A stretch of 64,000 nt of DNA from Pararhizobium gei (GTDB lineage: Bacteria; Pseudomonadota; Alphaproteobacteria; Rhizobiales; Rhizobiaceae), in assembly GCF_029223885.1 (NCBI RefSeq), contig NZ_CP119409.1, forward strand, positions 2,692,001 to 2,756,000, in the 5' to 3' direction. The notes under the pieces are model-generated. The model did no database searches. It worked only from the letters and a program-made list of their open reading frames with translations, and was not told the DNA's origin. This document shows positions 23,644 to 31,586 of this stretch, in pieces (positions within the stretch are counted from its first letter, which is position 1; every line of letters starts with the position of its first letter). The position numbers and the translations under genes are program-made.

Positions 23644-25686
23644 GTGTCGGCCGAGCAAAACAAAAAAGATCCCCTCGTCCTGTTCATGCCGTCAGGAAAG
23701 CGCGGACACTTTCCCGTCGGTACGCCCGTGCTGGACGCCGCGCGGTCGCTTGGCGTCTACGTCGAAAGCGTCTGTGGTGGACGGGCCACCTGTGGCCGGT
23801 GCCAGGTATCCGTGCAGGAAGGCAATTTCGCCAAGCACAAGATCGTCTCATCGCTCGACCATATTTCCGTCAAGGGACCGAAGGAAGAGCGCTATGAGAG
23901 CATCCGCGGCCTGCCCGATGGCCGCCGCCTCTCCTGCTCGTCGCAGATCCTCGGCGATCTCGTCATCGATGTGCCGCAAGACACGGTCATCAACGCGCAA
24001 ACCATCCGCAAGGCGGCAACCGACCGGGTGATCGAGCGCAATGCCGCGATCCAGCTCTGTTATGTCGAGGTTGACGAGCCCGACATGCACAAGCCGCTCG
24101 GCGATCTCGACCGCTTGAAGGTCATGCTGGAAAAGGACTGGGGCTGGAAGGATCTGTTGATCGCGCCACACCTGATACCGCAGGTCCAGAACATCCTGCG
24201 CAAGGGCAACTGGGGCGTGACCGCCGCCATCCATCGTGACATGGATTCGTCGCGCCCCTTCATCGTCGGTCTCTGGCCGGGCCTGAAGAACGAAGCTTAC
24301 GGCATTGCCTGCGATATCGGCTCGACCACCATCGCCATGCATCTGGTCTCGCTGCTCTCCGGCCGCATCGTCGCCTCCTCGGGCACCTCGAACCCGCAGA
24401 TCCGCTTCGGCGAAGATCTGATGAGCCGCGTTTCCTATGTGATGATGAACCCGGACGGACGCGAAGCCATGACCAAGGCCGTGCGCGAGGCGATCAACGT
24501 CCTCATCGGCAAGGTCTGTGGCGAAGGCAACGTCGATCGTCACGACATCCTCGACATGGTGTTCGTCGGCAATCCGATCATGCACCATCTGTTCCTTGGC
24601 ATCGATCCCACCGAACTTGGCCAGGCGCCGTTTGCGCTCGCCGTATCCGGCGCATTGCAATACTGGGCGCACGAGATCGATATCGACGTCAATCGCGGCG
24701 CGCGCATCTACATGCTGCCTTGCATCGCCGGCCATGTCGGCGCCGACGCGGCCGGGGCGACGCTGGCTGAAGGCCCCTATCGCCAGGACCGGATGATGCT
24801 TTTGGTCGATGTCGGCACCAATGCCGAAATCGTGCTCGGCAACCGGGATCGCGTCGTCGCCGCCTCCTCGCCCACGGGGCCGGCTTTCGAAGGCGCCGAA
24901 ATCTCCTCAGGCCAGCGGGCAGCACCCGGTGCTATCGAGCGTGTGCGCATCGACCCGGAAACCTTGGAGCCGAAATTCCGTGTTATCGGGGTCGAGAAGT
25001 GGTCGGATGAAGAGGGTTTTGCCGAGGCAGCAGCCGCCGTCGGCGTCACCGGCATCTGCGGCTCGGCGATCATCGAGGTCGTTGCCGAGATGTACCTGAC
25101 GGGCATCATCTCCACCGATGGCGTCGTGGATGGCGGCATGGCGGAAAAGAGCCCGCGCATCCTGCAGAACGGCCGGACCTTCTCCTATCTGCTGCATGAC
25201 GGCGCCCAGCGCATCACTGTGACGCAGAACGATGTGCGCGCCATCCAGCTTGCCAAGGCCGCGCTCTATGCCGGCATCAAGCTGCTCATGGAAAAGCTCG
25301 GGATCGATCATGTCGACACGATCCGCTTTGCAGGCGCGTTCGGATCGTTCATCGATCCCAAATACGCCATGGTCCTCGGTCTCATTCCGGACTGTGATCT
25401 GTCGGAGGTGAAGGCCGTCGGCAACGCGGCCGGCACCGGCGCGCTGATGGCGCTGCTCAACCGTGATCACCGCCGGGAAATCGAGCAAACCGTCAATAAA
25501 ATCGAGAAGATAGAGACGGCGCTTGAATCGAAGTTTCAGGAACACTTCGTCTACGCCATGGCGCTTCCCAACAAGGTCGATACCTTTCCCAAACTGTCGG
25601 CAGCCGTGAAACTGCCCGAGCGCAAGGTATTGTCCGACGATGGCGGAGATGGCGGCGGCAGGCGGCGGCGGCGCAGCCGCGAATAA
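23644..25686 (+). CDS. RACo/RamA-type corrinoid reductive activator, 2Fe-2S plus ASKHA ATPase (DUF4445)
   Basis: The 680-residue protein starts at GTG. An N-terminal plant-type [2Fe-2S] ferredoxin domain has Cys44, Cys50, Cys53 and Cys98. A linker and middle domain follow, then an ASKHA ATPase core (AYGIACDIGSTTIAMHLVSL, MLLVDVGTNAEIVLGNRD, IRFAGAFGSFIDPKYAMVLGL). These proteins reduce accidentally oxidised Co(II) corrinoid back to Co(I), driven by ATP, so that the methyltransferase cycle can go on. This activation matters especially in oxic cells. The C-terminus ends in an acidic-Gly then poly-Arg tail (DDGGDGGGRRRRRSRE). It is the last clear gene of the island. Confidence 0.94.
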   Translation: MSAEQNKKDPLVLFMPSGKRGHFPVGTPVLDAARSLGVYVESVCGGRATCGRCQVSVQEGNFAKHKIVSSLDHISVKGPKEERYESIRGLPDGRRLSCSSQILGDLVIDVPQDTVINAQTIRKAATDRVIERNAAIQLCYVEVDEPDMHKPLGDLDRLKVMLEKDWGWKDLLIAPHLIPQVQNILRKGNWGVTAAIHRDMDSSRPFIVGLWPGLKNEAYGIACDIGSTTIAMHLVSLLSGRIVASSGTSNPQIRFGEDLMSRVSYVMMNPDGREAMTKAVREAINVLIGKVCGEGNVDRHDILDMVFVGNPIMHHLFLGIDPTELGQAPFALAVSGALQYWAHEIDIDVNRGARIYMLPCIAGHVGADAAGATLAEGPYRQDRMMLLVDVGTNAEIVLGNRDRVVAASSPTGPAFEGAEISSGQRAAPGAIERVRIDPETLEPKFRVIGVEKWSDEEGFAEAAAAVGVTGICGSAIIEVVAEMYLTGIISTDGVVDGGMAEKSPRILQNGRTFSYLLHDGAQRITVTQNDVRAIQLAKAALYAGIKLLMEKLGIDHVDTIRFAGAFGSFIDPKYAMVLGLIPDCDLSEVKAVGNAAGTGALMALLNRDHRREIEQTVNKIEKIETALESKFQEHFVYAMALPNKVDTFPKLSAAVKLPERKVLSDDGGDGGGRRRRRSRE

Positions 25687-26833
25687 CCGGCAAGACAAAC
25701 CTTGTGTTTTGACAACAGGCTCCGGAACCAAGTCCGTATCGCGACGTTCTGCGGCTGTGGATCAGATCATCACGCATATTGCGCCGGAAAACGGCGGAGA
25801 AGGCACAAGCAGCGATGCCTCTGCCGACCTCCTTTATATAGACTGCCTTGATCGCGGCATCACCAGAAAGGCCGGCAAAAGCGAGTTTCTCTACTATGAC
25901 GAGGACGGCAAGCGGATCACCGACCGGGCTGTCATTGATCGTATTTCGGCTCTCGTCATTCCCCCCGCCTATACCGACGTCATCATCTCGTCGGACCCGC
26001 GGTCGCATCTGCAGGCGACAGGCCGCGACGCCAAAGGCCGGAAACAATATCGCTATCATCCGGACTGGTCGCAAGAGCGCGGCAGGGCCAAGTTCGCGCA
26101 ACTCGCCGATTTTGCCGGCCATCTGCCGAAGATTCGGGAGAAGGTCGATACGGACCTGCGCCTGCGCAAGCTCGGCATCGACAAGGCTCTGGCAACCGTC
26201 GTCTGGCTGCTGGACAATCTGTTCATTCGCGTCGGCAACGCAACTTACGTCGAGGAAAACGGTTCCTATGGGCTGACGACGCTCCGGAACCGTCACGTCA
26301 AGGTGGAAGGCTCCACCATTCATTTCAATTTCAAGGGTAAATCCGGCAAGGAATGGCGGCTCAGCCACCGTGACCCGCGGATCACGCGCGCCATCCGCAT
26401 GCTGCAGGAATTGCCAGGCCAGCATCTGTTTCAGTATCTGGACGATGACGGCAAGCGACACCCGATCAACTCCCAGGACGTCAACGCCTATATACGCAGC
26501 GCCAGCGGCGGGGCTTTCTCGTCCCGGCAGTTCCGAACCTGGGGCGCGACCCATATGGCGGCGACTGCTCTGGCGGCAATCGAGCCGGGACCGAGCCAGC
26601 GCCAGCGAACACGTCAAGTCAACGAGATCGTCGATTCCGTCGCGGCTCAACTGGTGAATACCCGGGCTGTGTGCCGCTCGTCCTACATCCACCCGAAGGT
26701 GTTCGACGACTTCGAGACCGGCGATCTCACGGAAATCCTTAAAATCCGTCCCAACCGCAGCGAGACCCTGACACGCTGGATGGACGACAGCGAAATCAGG
26801 GTCCTGCGCTGGCTGAAGACAAGCGGCGGCTAG
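25640..26833 (+). CDS. Type IB DNA topoisomerase
   Basis: The 397-residue frame is a poxvirus-type topoisomerase I. The catalytic residues are visible as Arg in TTLRNRHVKV, Lys in FNFKGKSGK, Arg/His in FRTWGATHMAA and the Tyr nucleophile in CRSSYIHP. It nicks and rejoins one strand through a 3'-phosphotyrosine and relaxes supercoils. The true start is uncertain: the ATG at 25640 lies inside the RACo-like gene, and the first 40 residues look unconserved. GTG at 25757 is an alternative. Such genes are common in rhizobia and likely independent of the island. Confidence 0.9.
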   Translation: MAEMAAAGGGGAAANNRQDKPCVLTTGSGTKSVSRRSAAVDQIITHIAPENGGEGTSSDASADLLYIDCLDRGITRKAGKSEFLYYDEDGKRITDRAVIDRISALVIPPAYTDVIISSDPRSHLQATGRDAKGRKQYRYHPDWSQERGRAKFAQLADFAGHLPKIREKVDTDLRLRKLGIDKALATVVWLLDNLFIRVGNATYVEENGSYGLTTLRNRHVKVEGSTIHFNFKGKSGKEWRLSHRDPRITRAIRMLQELPGQHLFQYLDDDGKRHPINSQDVNAYIRSASGGAFSSRQFRTWGATHMAATALAAIEPGPSQRQRTRQVNEIVDSVAAQLVNTRAVCRSSYIHPKVFDDFETGDLTEILKIRPNRSETLTRWMDDSEIRVLRWLKTSGG

Positions 26834-26835
26834 AT

Positions 26836-27720
26836 CTATTGAAGGCCGATAAAGGCCGTCCGCACATATTCCGCGACGGCTAGCACCGGTGCCGAAGGAT
26901 TGTCGATCATCTGCAACCCGATATTGTAGGAACCAAGCTCCGGCAGGCCGTCGGCCTCGCCGAGCGCGACCAGATCGCCCTGTATCAGATAACGCGGCAA
27001 GGGAGCGATTGCGAGGTCTGCCTGAATGGCGGCCCGCTGGCCGGTGGTGTGGGCGCTGAGGAAGGCAACCCGAAAGCTGCGGCCGCTTTCCGACAGTTTT
27101 TCCACCGCATTGGCGCGCCACACGCAGCCGTCCTCCCAAAGCGAAACCGGTAGTGGTTCGCGCTTATGGGCCGTGCCGCATTTGATTCCTGTCCAGACCA
27201 GCTTCTCGGACATGAGGATTTCACCGCCACCCGTGTTTTCACCGGTGAGAGAATTGAAGATGACGATATCCATCCGGTGTTCCTCGACCCGCTTGCGCAT
27301 GACGCTGCTGGTGCCGATGGTCACGTCGACGGTCACGTTCGGATAAGATTCCGAAAATCGTTTCAGCACTTCCGGCAGGATGCGCTCACCGATATCCTCC
27401 GGCGCGCCGACCCTGACCACGCCGTTCATGTCCGGCAGCAGGAAGCGTGACACGGTCTCGTTGTTAAGCGCCAGCATGCGCCGCGCATAACCCAGCAGGA
27501 TTTCACCCTTTGGCGTCAACGACACCGAGCGGGCGTCGCGCAGGAACAGTACGCAGCCCAGCATTTCTTCCAATTTCTTGATCTGCATGGAGACCGCAGA
27601 GGGCGTCCGATAAACCGTTTCGGCCGCAGTCGTGAAATTGCCGGTTTCCGCGATCGCGACAAAGGTCTTCAAAATGTCCAGTTCCAGAAGCGGCAGCGCG
27701 TGCCTGAGCATCATGTTCAT
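26836..27720 (-). CDS. LysR-family transcriptional regulator
   Basis: The 294-residue protein has an N-terminal winged helix-turn-helix (LDILKTFVAIAETGNFTTAAETVYRTPSAVSMQIKKLEEMLG) and a C-terminal effector domain. It is divergent from a small DUF1127-like gene. The 113-bp gap between them contains a dyad with the T-N11-A spacing that LysR proteins recognise, so it probably controls that gene and itself. The start could be at either of the first Met codons. The effector is unknown. Confidence 0.92.
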   Translation of the reverse strand: MNMMLRHALPLLELDILKTFVAIAETGNFTTAAETVYRTPSAVSMQIKKLEEMLGCVLFLRDARSVSLTPKGEILLGYARRMLALNNETVSRFLLPDMNGVVRVGAPEDIGERILPEVLKRFSESYPNVTVDVTIGTSSVMRKRVEEHRMDIVIFNSLTGENTGGGEILMSEKLVWTGIKCGTAHKREPLPVSLWEDGCVWRANAVEKLSESGRSFRVAFLSAHTTGQRAAIQADLAIAPLPRYLIQGDLVALGEADGLPELGSYNIGLQMIDNPSAPVLAVAEYVRTAFIGLQ

Positions 27721-27770
27721 AGGAGCCTCAAAGATAAGATTTTTTGAATGATAAGCTGACTTGATTTCGT

Positions 27771-27785
27771 TTGATTGAACATCAA
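27771..27785. promoter_or_regulatory. LysR-type dyad between the regulator and the small gene
   Basis: TTGATTGAACATCAA has 5-bp arms TTGAT/ATCAA about a 5-bp centre and contains a T-N11-A core. It lies in the divergent gap, about 50 bp from each start. Confidence 0.5.
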
Positions 27786-27833
27786 CTTCGGCGGATAGTC
27801 AATCTGCAAACGGACTTCTGGAAAGGAAACGTC

Positions 27834-28079
27834 ATGTCAGAATTGCAAAAGCAACGGCAATGGAACGGCGAAACCACGCACCAGCCGACCCACGCCCCGG
27901 AAAATGCGTTGAACCGGATGGTCGGCGCTCTTGCCGGACAAATCAACGACGCGCTGGCGGCGCAACGCATAGCCGGCATCCGCAGATCGACGCGACGGGA
28001 GATCGAGAACCTGCCAGTTGGCCTGCAACGCGATCTCGCCTTTTCGGACGGAGCGCTTGTGGACGGGAAGCGATCGTGA
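27834..28079 (+). CDS. Small DUF1127-like protein divergent from LysR
   Basis: The protein has 81 residues from the ATG at 27834, preceded by AAAGGAAA at a good distance. The C-terminal part (RIAGIRRSTRREIENLPVGLQRDLAFSDG) resembles the DUF1127 pattern of an Arg-rich helix followed by L-x-x-L-x-x-x-L-R-D-I-G. In Agrobacterium and Rhizobium such small basic proteins act on RNA turnover and phosphate or carbon physiology. Family membership is tentative because the terminal D-I-G is replaced by D-L-A. Confidence 0.6.
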   Translation: MSELQKQRQWNGETTHQPTHAPENALNRMVGALAGQINDALAAQRIAGIRRSTRREIENLPVGLQRDLAFSDGALVDGKRS

Positions 28080-28218
28080 GAGCGGCCCATTCTCCCAGTG
28101 ACCATGTCTTGCCGCCTCTGGTCATTCGGTCGCCGGCACTTGGAATTACCGGCATTGCCCTCTAAACTCCGGTTCCGGCCGGAATGCGCGCCGGTGTGCA
28201 GGGAGGAGCCTCGACGTC

Positions 28219-30036
28219 GTGAAACATCGCCTTGTCCTGGCCGCCTGCCTCATTCCGCTGCTTGGCTACGCCGTAATTTTTCAAGGGGGCGCGCTGGCGA
28301 CCCGGAGCTATCTGAACGAAGCCTCGCTTCAGGCGAGTTCGGCTCTGCGTCTGGCGGTTTCGGCGCTCAGCGGCCATTTGAGCCGCTACGAGCCTCTGCC
28401 AGCGTTGATCGCGGATCATCAAGGCATCAAGGACCTGATCGCCAACCCGGACAACAACGCCCTGCGGGAGGCGGCAAATTCTTATCTCCGCAATATCAAT
28501 GCCTTGCTCGAATCCTCGGACATTTACGTGATGACCATGGATGGCAGCACCATAGCCGCCAGCAACTACGAGCAGCCAACGAGTTTCGTCGGGCAGAATT
28601 TCAGCTACAGGCCCTATTTTCAGGAAGCCGCACAGGGCCGCCAGTCCCGTTTCTACGCGCTTGGCACCACCTCCCTGAAACGCGGCTATTATTTCGCCTC
28701 GCCCATCAAGCTCGACGGCCGGATCAGCGGCGTCATCGTCTTCAAAGTCGACATCGATTCGATCGAGACATCCTGGCGGGGCGGCGAATACAAGATCTTT
28801 GTCTCCGATCCTGAAGGCGTCATCTTCATGACCGGAAGCCCGGAATGGCTCTATTCCGGCATTCTGCCGCTGAACAGGGAACGCCTGCAGCGAACTGAGG
28901 CATCGCGGCGTTATGCCGAAGCGAAACTGAAACCTCTGCCGATCAGGCTCGGACAGCTCGACGGTCATCGTCTCATGACGATCCGCGCCGGCCAGGAACG
29001 GGAATATCTGGTGTTGTCGCACTACATGCCGGATGCTGCATGGACCGTGAACGTCCTTATGGACACGGCGTCGGTAAGAACACAGGCGCGCACCACCATT
29101 ATCGCGATCATGCTGTTTTTATGCTTAGCAGGGCTGACCTTGGCGATCGTCCTTCAGCGTCGCGCCCGTCTGGCCGAACGCATGCGCATGCAGATCGAGG
29201 CGCGGGGCGAACTGGAGTTGCGCGTCGAGGAGCGCACCGCAGACCTTGCCCTCGTTAACCGGCGGATCGAGGAGGAAATTGCCGAGCGGCGGGCGACCGA
29301 ACAGGAATTGCGCAAGACGCAGGCCGATCTCATTCAGGCGGGAAAACTCGCCGGACTTGGCCAGATGTCGGCAGCCCTGTCCCACGAACTCAACCAACCC
29401 CTCGCCGCAGCCAAAACCTATGCCGACAGCGCGGCCATGCTGATCGATCTCGATCGCACGGAGGAAGCTCGCGACAATGTCCGCCGTATCTCCAACCTGA
29501 TCGACCGTATGGCCTCCATCAGCAGGCACCTGAGAAATTTCGCGCGAAAGCCCAACGAAAAACTCGGGCCGGTGGCCTTGGACGGTGTCATCGCCGACAC
29601 GATCGAAATCGTCGCAGCCCGTCTGAAAACCGCGCATGCGGAGCTGCGTGTCGATGTTGCCGGCGCTCCGATGGTCGTGGCGGGCTCTGTGCGGCTGCAG
29701 CAGGTTCTCGTCAATCTCATCACCAATGCCGCCGATGCGATCGAGGATCTTGCCGACCGGTGCATCGACGTTGCAGCGGTGCGCGATGGCGGGAACGTCG
29801 TCCTGACCATTCGCGACCGCGGCCCCGGCGTACCGCCGGCAATCGCAGAGCGAATCTTCGACCCGTTCTTCACCACCAAGGGTGTCGGCAAAGGGCTTGG
29901 GCTCGGATTGTCGATCTCCTACAATATCGTCAAGGATTTCGGAGGCAGCCTGTCCGTGTCCAACCACGCCGACGGCGGCGCCGTCTTCCGCATCGAACTC
30001 AAGGCCGCGGCAGCTGCACGCGAGGCCGCAGAATGA
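28219..30036 (+). CDS. DctB-type membrane sensor histidine kinase
   Basis: The 605-residue protein has an N-terminal membrane helix (LVLAACLIPLLGYAVIFQGG), a periplasmic double-PAS-like sensor (SYRPYFQEAAQGRQSRFYALGTTSLKRGYYFASPI, the DctB ligand-binding signature) and a second helix near residue 295. Next come a coiled coil (ELRVEERTADLALVNRRIEEE), the H-box LSHELNQPLAAAKTYADSA, and N and G boxes (NLITNAADAIED, FFTTKGVGKGLGLGLS). It senses C4-dicarboxylates or related acids and phosphorylates the regulator encoded by the next gene, with which it overlaps by 4 nt. Here the apparent target is a TctCBA system rather than dctA. Confidence 0.9.
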   Translation: MKHRLVLAACLIPLLGYAVIFQGGALATRSYLNEASLQASSALRLAVSALSGHLSRYEPLPALIADHQGIKDLIANPDNNALREAANSYLRNINALLESSDIYVMTMDGSTIAASNYEQPTSFVGQNFSYRPYFQEAAQGRQSRFYALGTTSLKRGYYFASPIKLDGRISGVIVFKVDIDSIETSWRGGEYKIFVSDPEGVIFMTGSPEWLYSGILPLNRERLQRTEASRRYAEAKLKPLPIRLGQLDGHRLMTIRAGQEREYLVLSHYMPDAAWTVNVLMDTASVRTQARTTIIAIMLFLCLAGLTLAIVLQRRARLAERMRMQIEARGELELRVEERTADLALVNRRIEEEIAERRATEQELRKTQADLIQAGKLAGLGQMSAALSHELNQPLAAAKTYADSAAMLIDLDRTEEARDNVRRISNLIDRMASISRHLRNFARKPNEKLGPVALDGVIADTIEIVAARLKTAHAELRVDVAGAPMVVAGSVRLQQVLVNLITNAADAIEDLADRCIDVAAVRDGGNVVLTIRDRGPGVPPAIAERIFDPFFTTKGVGKGLGLGLSISYNIVKDFGGSLSVSNHADGGAVFRIELKAAAAAREAAE

Positions 30037-31391
30037 GCGAAGGCCGTGTGCTGCTCGTCGATGACGAAGAGGAAATGCGCCATTCCACAGCCCAGGCCCT
30101 TGGTCTGTTCGGCTTGCAGGTCGACACGTTTGCGAGCGCCGAAAACGTGTTGGAGTTGCTCGGCTACAGTTTTTCCGGTCTGGTCATCAGCGATATCCGC
30201 ATGCCCGGCATGGATGGCATGACCCTGCTCCAGCGCATCCGCGAACTGGACGCCGAAATTCCCGTGATCCTTTTGACCGGCCACGCAGACATCCAGCTTG
30301 CCGTCAAGGCGATGCGCGAAGGGGTGTATGATTTCATCGAAAAGCCGTTTGCAGCCCAGCATCTGGCAGCGATCGCAAAGCGCGCGCTCGATCGGCGCAA
30401 CCTCGTGCTGGAAAACCGCCGGCTCCGTGCAGTCGCGGGCAAACGCGACGATATCGAAGCGCGGCTGCCGGGACGGACGCAGGCGATGGTCGATCTGCGC
30501 TACCGCCTGCGTGCCATCGGCGCGACGGATGCAGACACGTTGATCATCGGCGAAACCGGCGTCGGCAAGGAGGTCGTCGCCCGGGCGCTTCATGATATCA
30601 GTGCCCGCGCCGACCGTCCGCTAATCGCGATAAACTGCGCCGCCCTCCCCGAGAACCTTATCGAGAGCGAACTGTTCGGCCATGAGGCCGGCGCGTTTCC
30701 CGGCGCGCTCAGGCCGCGCTACGGCAAGTTCGAACATGGCCGGGGCGGTACCATCCTGCTGGACGAAATCGGCTCCATGCCCTTCGATCTGCAGGCGAAA
30801 TTCCTGCGGGTGCTACAGGAGCGGGTGATCACCCGGCTTGGATCCAACGAGCCGGTGCAGCTCGACGTCAGGTTCGTCGCTACCAGCAAGGTCGATCTGG
30901 AGGCGGAGGTCACGGCCGGCCGGTTCCGGGCAGATCTTTTGTACCGGCTGAATGTCGCGACGCTGCACGTGCCGGCCCTTACGCAGCGCAAGGCTGACAT
31001 CCCGCTTCTCTTCCTTCAGCTAGTCCGGGAGGCGGCGGCGCGGTATATGCGCAACGACATCGACGTGCCGCCGGAGATGATCAGCGACATCGCCGAACGG
31101 TCTTGGCCCGGCAATGTGCGCGAACTGCGCAACGCTGCAGACAGGCTGGTGTTGGGGCTGGATCCGAAGCCGGACGACCCTGCCGGACCCGTGGAATCAC
31201 AAAAACTGGCCGACAAGGTGGCGGCCTACGAGCGGAGCCTCATTGCACGCGCGCTCGCAGCCCATGGCGGCAGCCTGCGGCCTGTTTACGAACAGCTCGG
31301 CATTTCCAGAAAAACACTCTACGAGAAGATGCAGCGCTACGGTCTGGACAAGAAACTGCCCCTTTATGACGACGATCCACGCAATCCATGA
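30033..31391 (+). CDS. DctD/NtrC-type response regulator with GAFPGA loop
   Basis: The 452-residue protein has a receiver domain (D10, D11, phosphoacceptor D54, K104). Next is an AAA+ domain with Walker A GETGVGKE (173-180) and Walker B GTILLDEIG. A C-terminal Fis-type helix-turn-helix follows (SLRPVYEQLGISRKTLYEKMQRYGL). The sigma54-contact loop is GAFPGA at 220-225, with Pro in place of the conserved Thr223. Start overlaps the kinase stop as ATGA. It probably drives tctCBA just downstream, but I find no -24/-12 promoter there. Confidence 0.9.
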   Translation: MSEGRVLLVDDEEEMRHSTAQALGLFGLQVDTFASAENVLELLGYSFSGLVISDIRMPGMDGMTLLQRIRELDAEIPVILLTGHADIQLAVKAMREGVYDFIEKPFAAQHLAAIAKRALDRRNLVLENRRLRAVAGKRDDIEARLPGRTQAMVDLRYRLRAIGATDADTLIIGETGVGKEVVARALHDISARADRPLIAINCAALPENLIESELFGHEAGAFPGALRPRYGKFEHGRGGTILLDEIGSMPFDLQAKFLRVLQERVITRLGSNEPVQLDVRFVATSKVDLEAEVTAGRFRADLLYRLNVATLHVPALTQRKADIPLLFLQLVREAAARYMRNDIDVPPEMISDIAERSWPGNVRELRNAADRLVLGLDPKPDDPAGPVESQKLADKVAAYERSLIARALAAHGGSLRPVYEQLGISRKTLYEKMQRYGLDKKLPLYDDDPRNP

Positions 31392-31397
31392 CTTGAA

Positions 31398-31415
31398 TGG
31401 GTGGAAATCCACCCA
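31398..31415. promoter_or_regulatory. Perfect inverted repeat upstream of tctC, candidate regulator site
   Basis: TGGGTGGAAATCCACCCA has two 8-bp arms around AA. It lies 7 nt after the regulator gene stop and about 170 nt before tctC, a position typical of an enhancer site for a DctD-type activator. It has no following T-tract, so a terminator is less likely. Confidence 0.55.
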
Positions 31416-31586
31416 CTCGCGGCGGCTTTTGTTCCCGATTTCACCCATATTGCAATGCACTGTTTGAGAATCATTGCAGATTACCCCTGAAGCCCGTTGC
31501 TCGCCGCCCGGTGGAGGCGGCAAATAGCGCATCCAGAATCGGCGCGGGAGGAGCTGCGCCGGCTGGCAATCATCAGGGAGGTTCCG

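Noticed and set aside
31392..31586. Sigma54 promoter before tctC.
   Set aside because: Each TTGC was checked for GG ten bases before GC and none fits; only the inverted repeat was kept.
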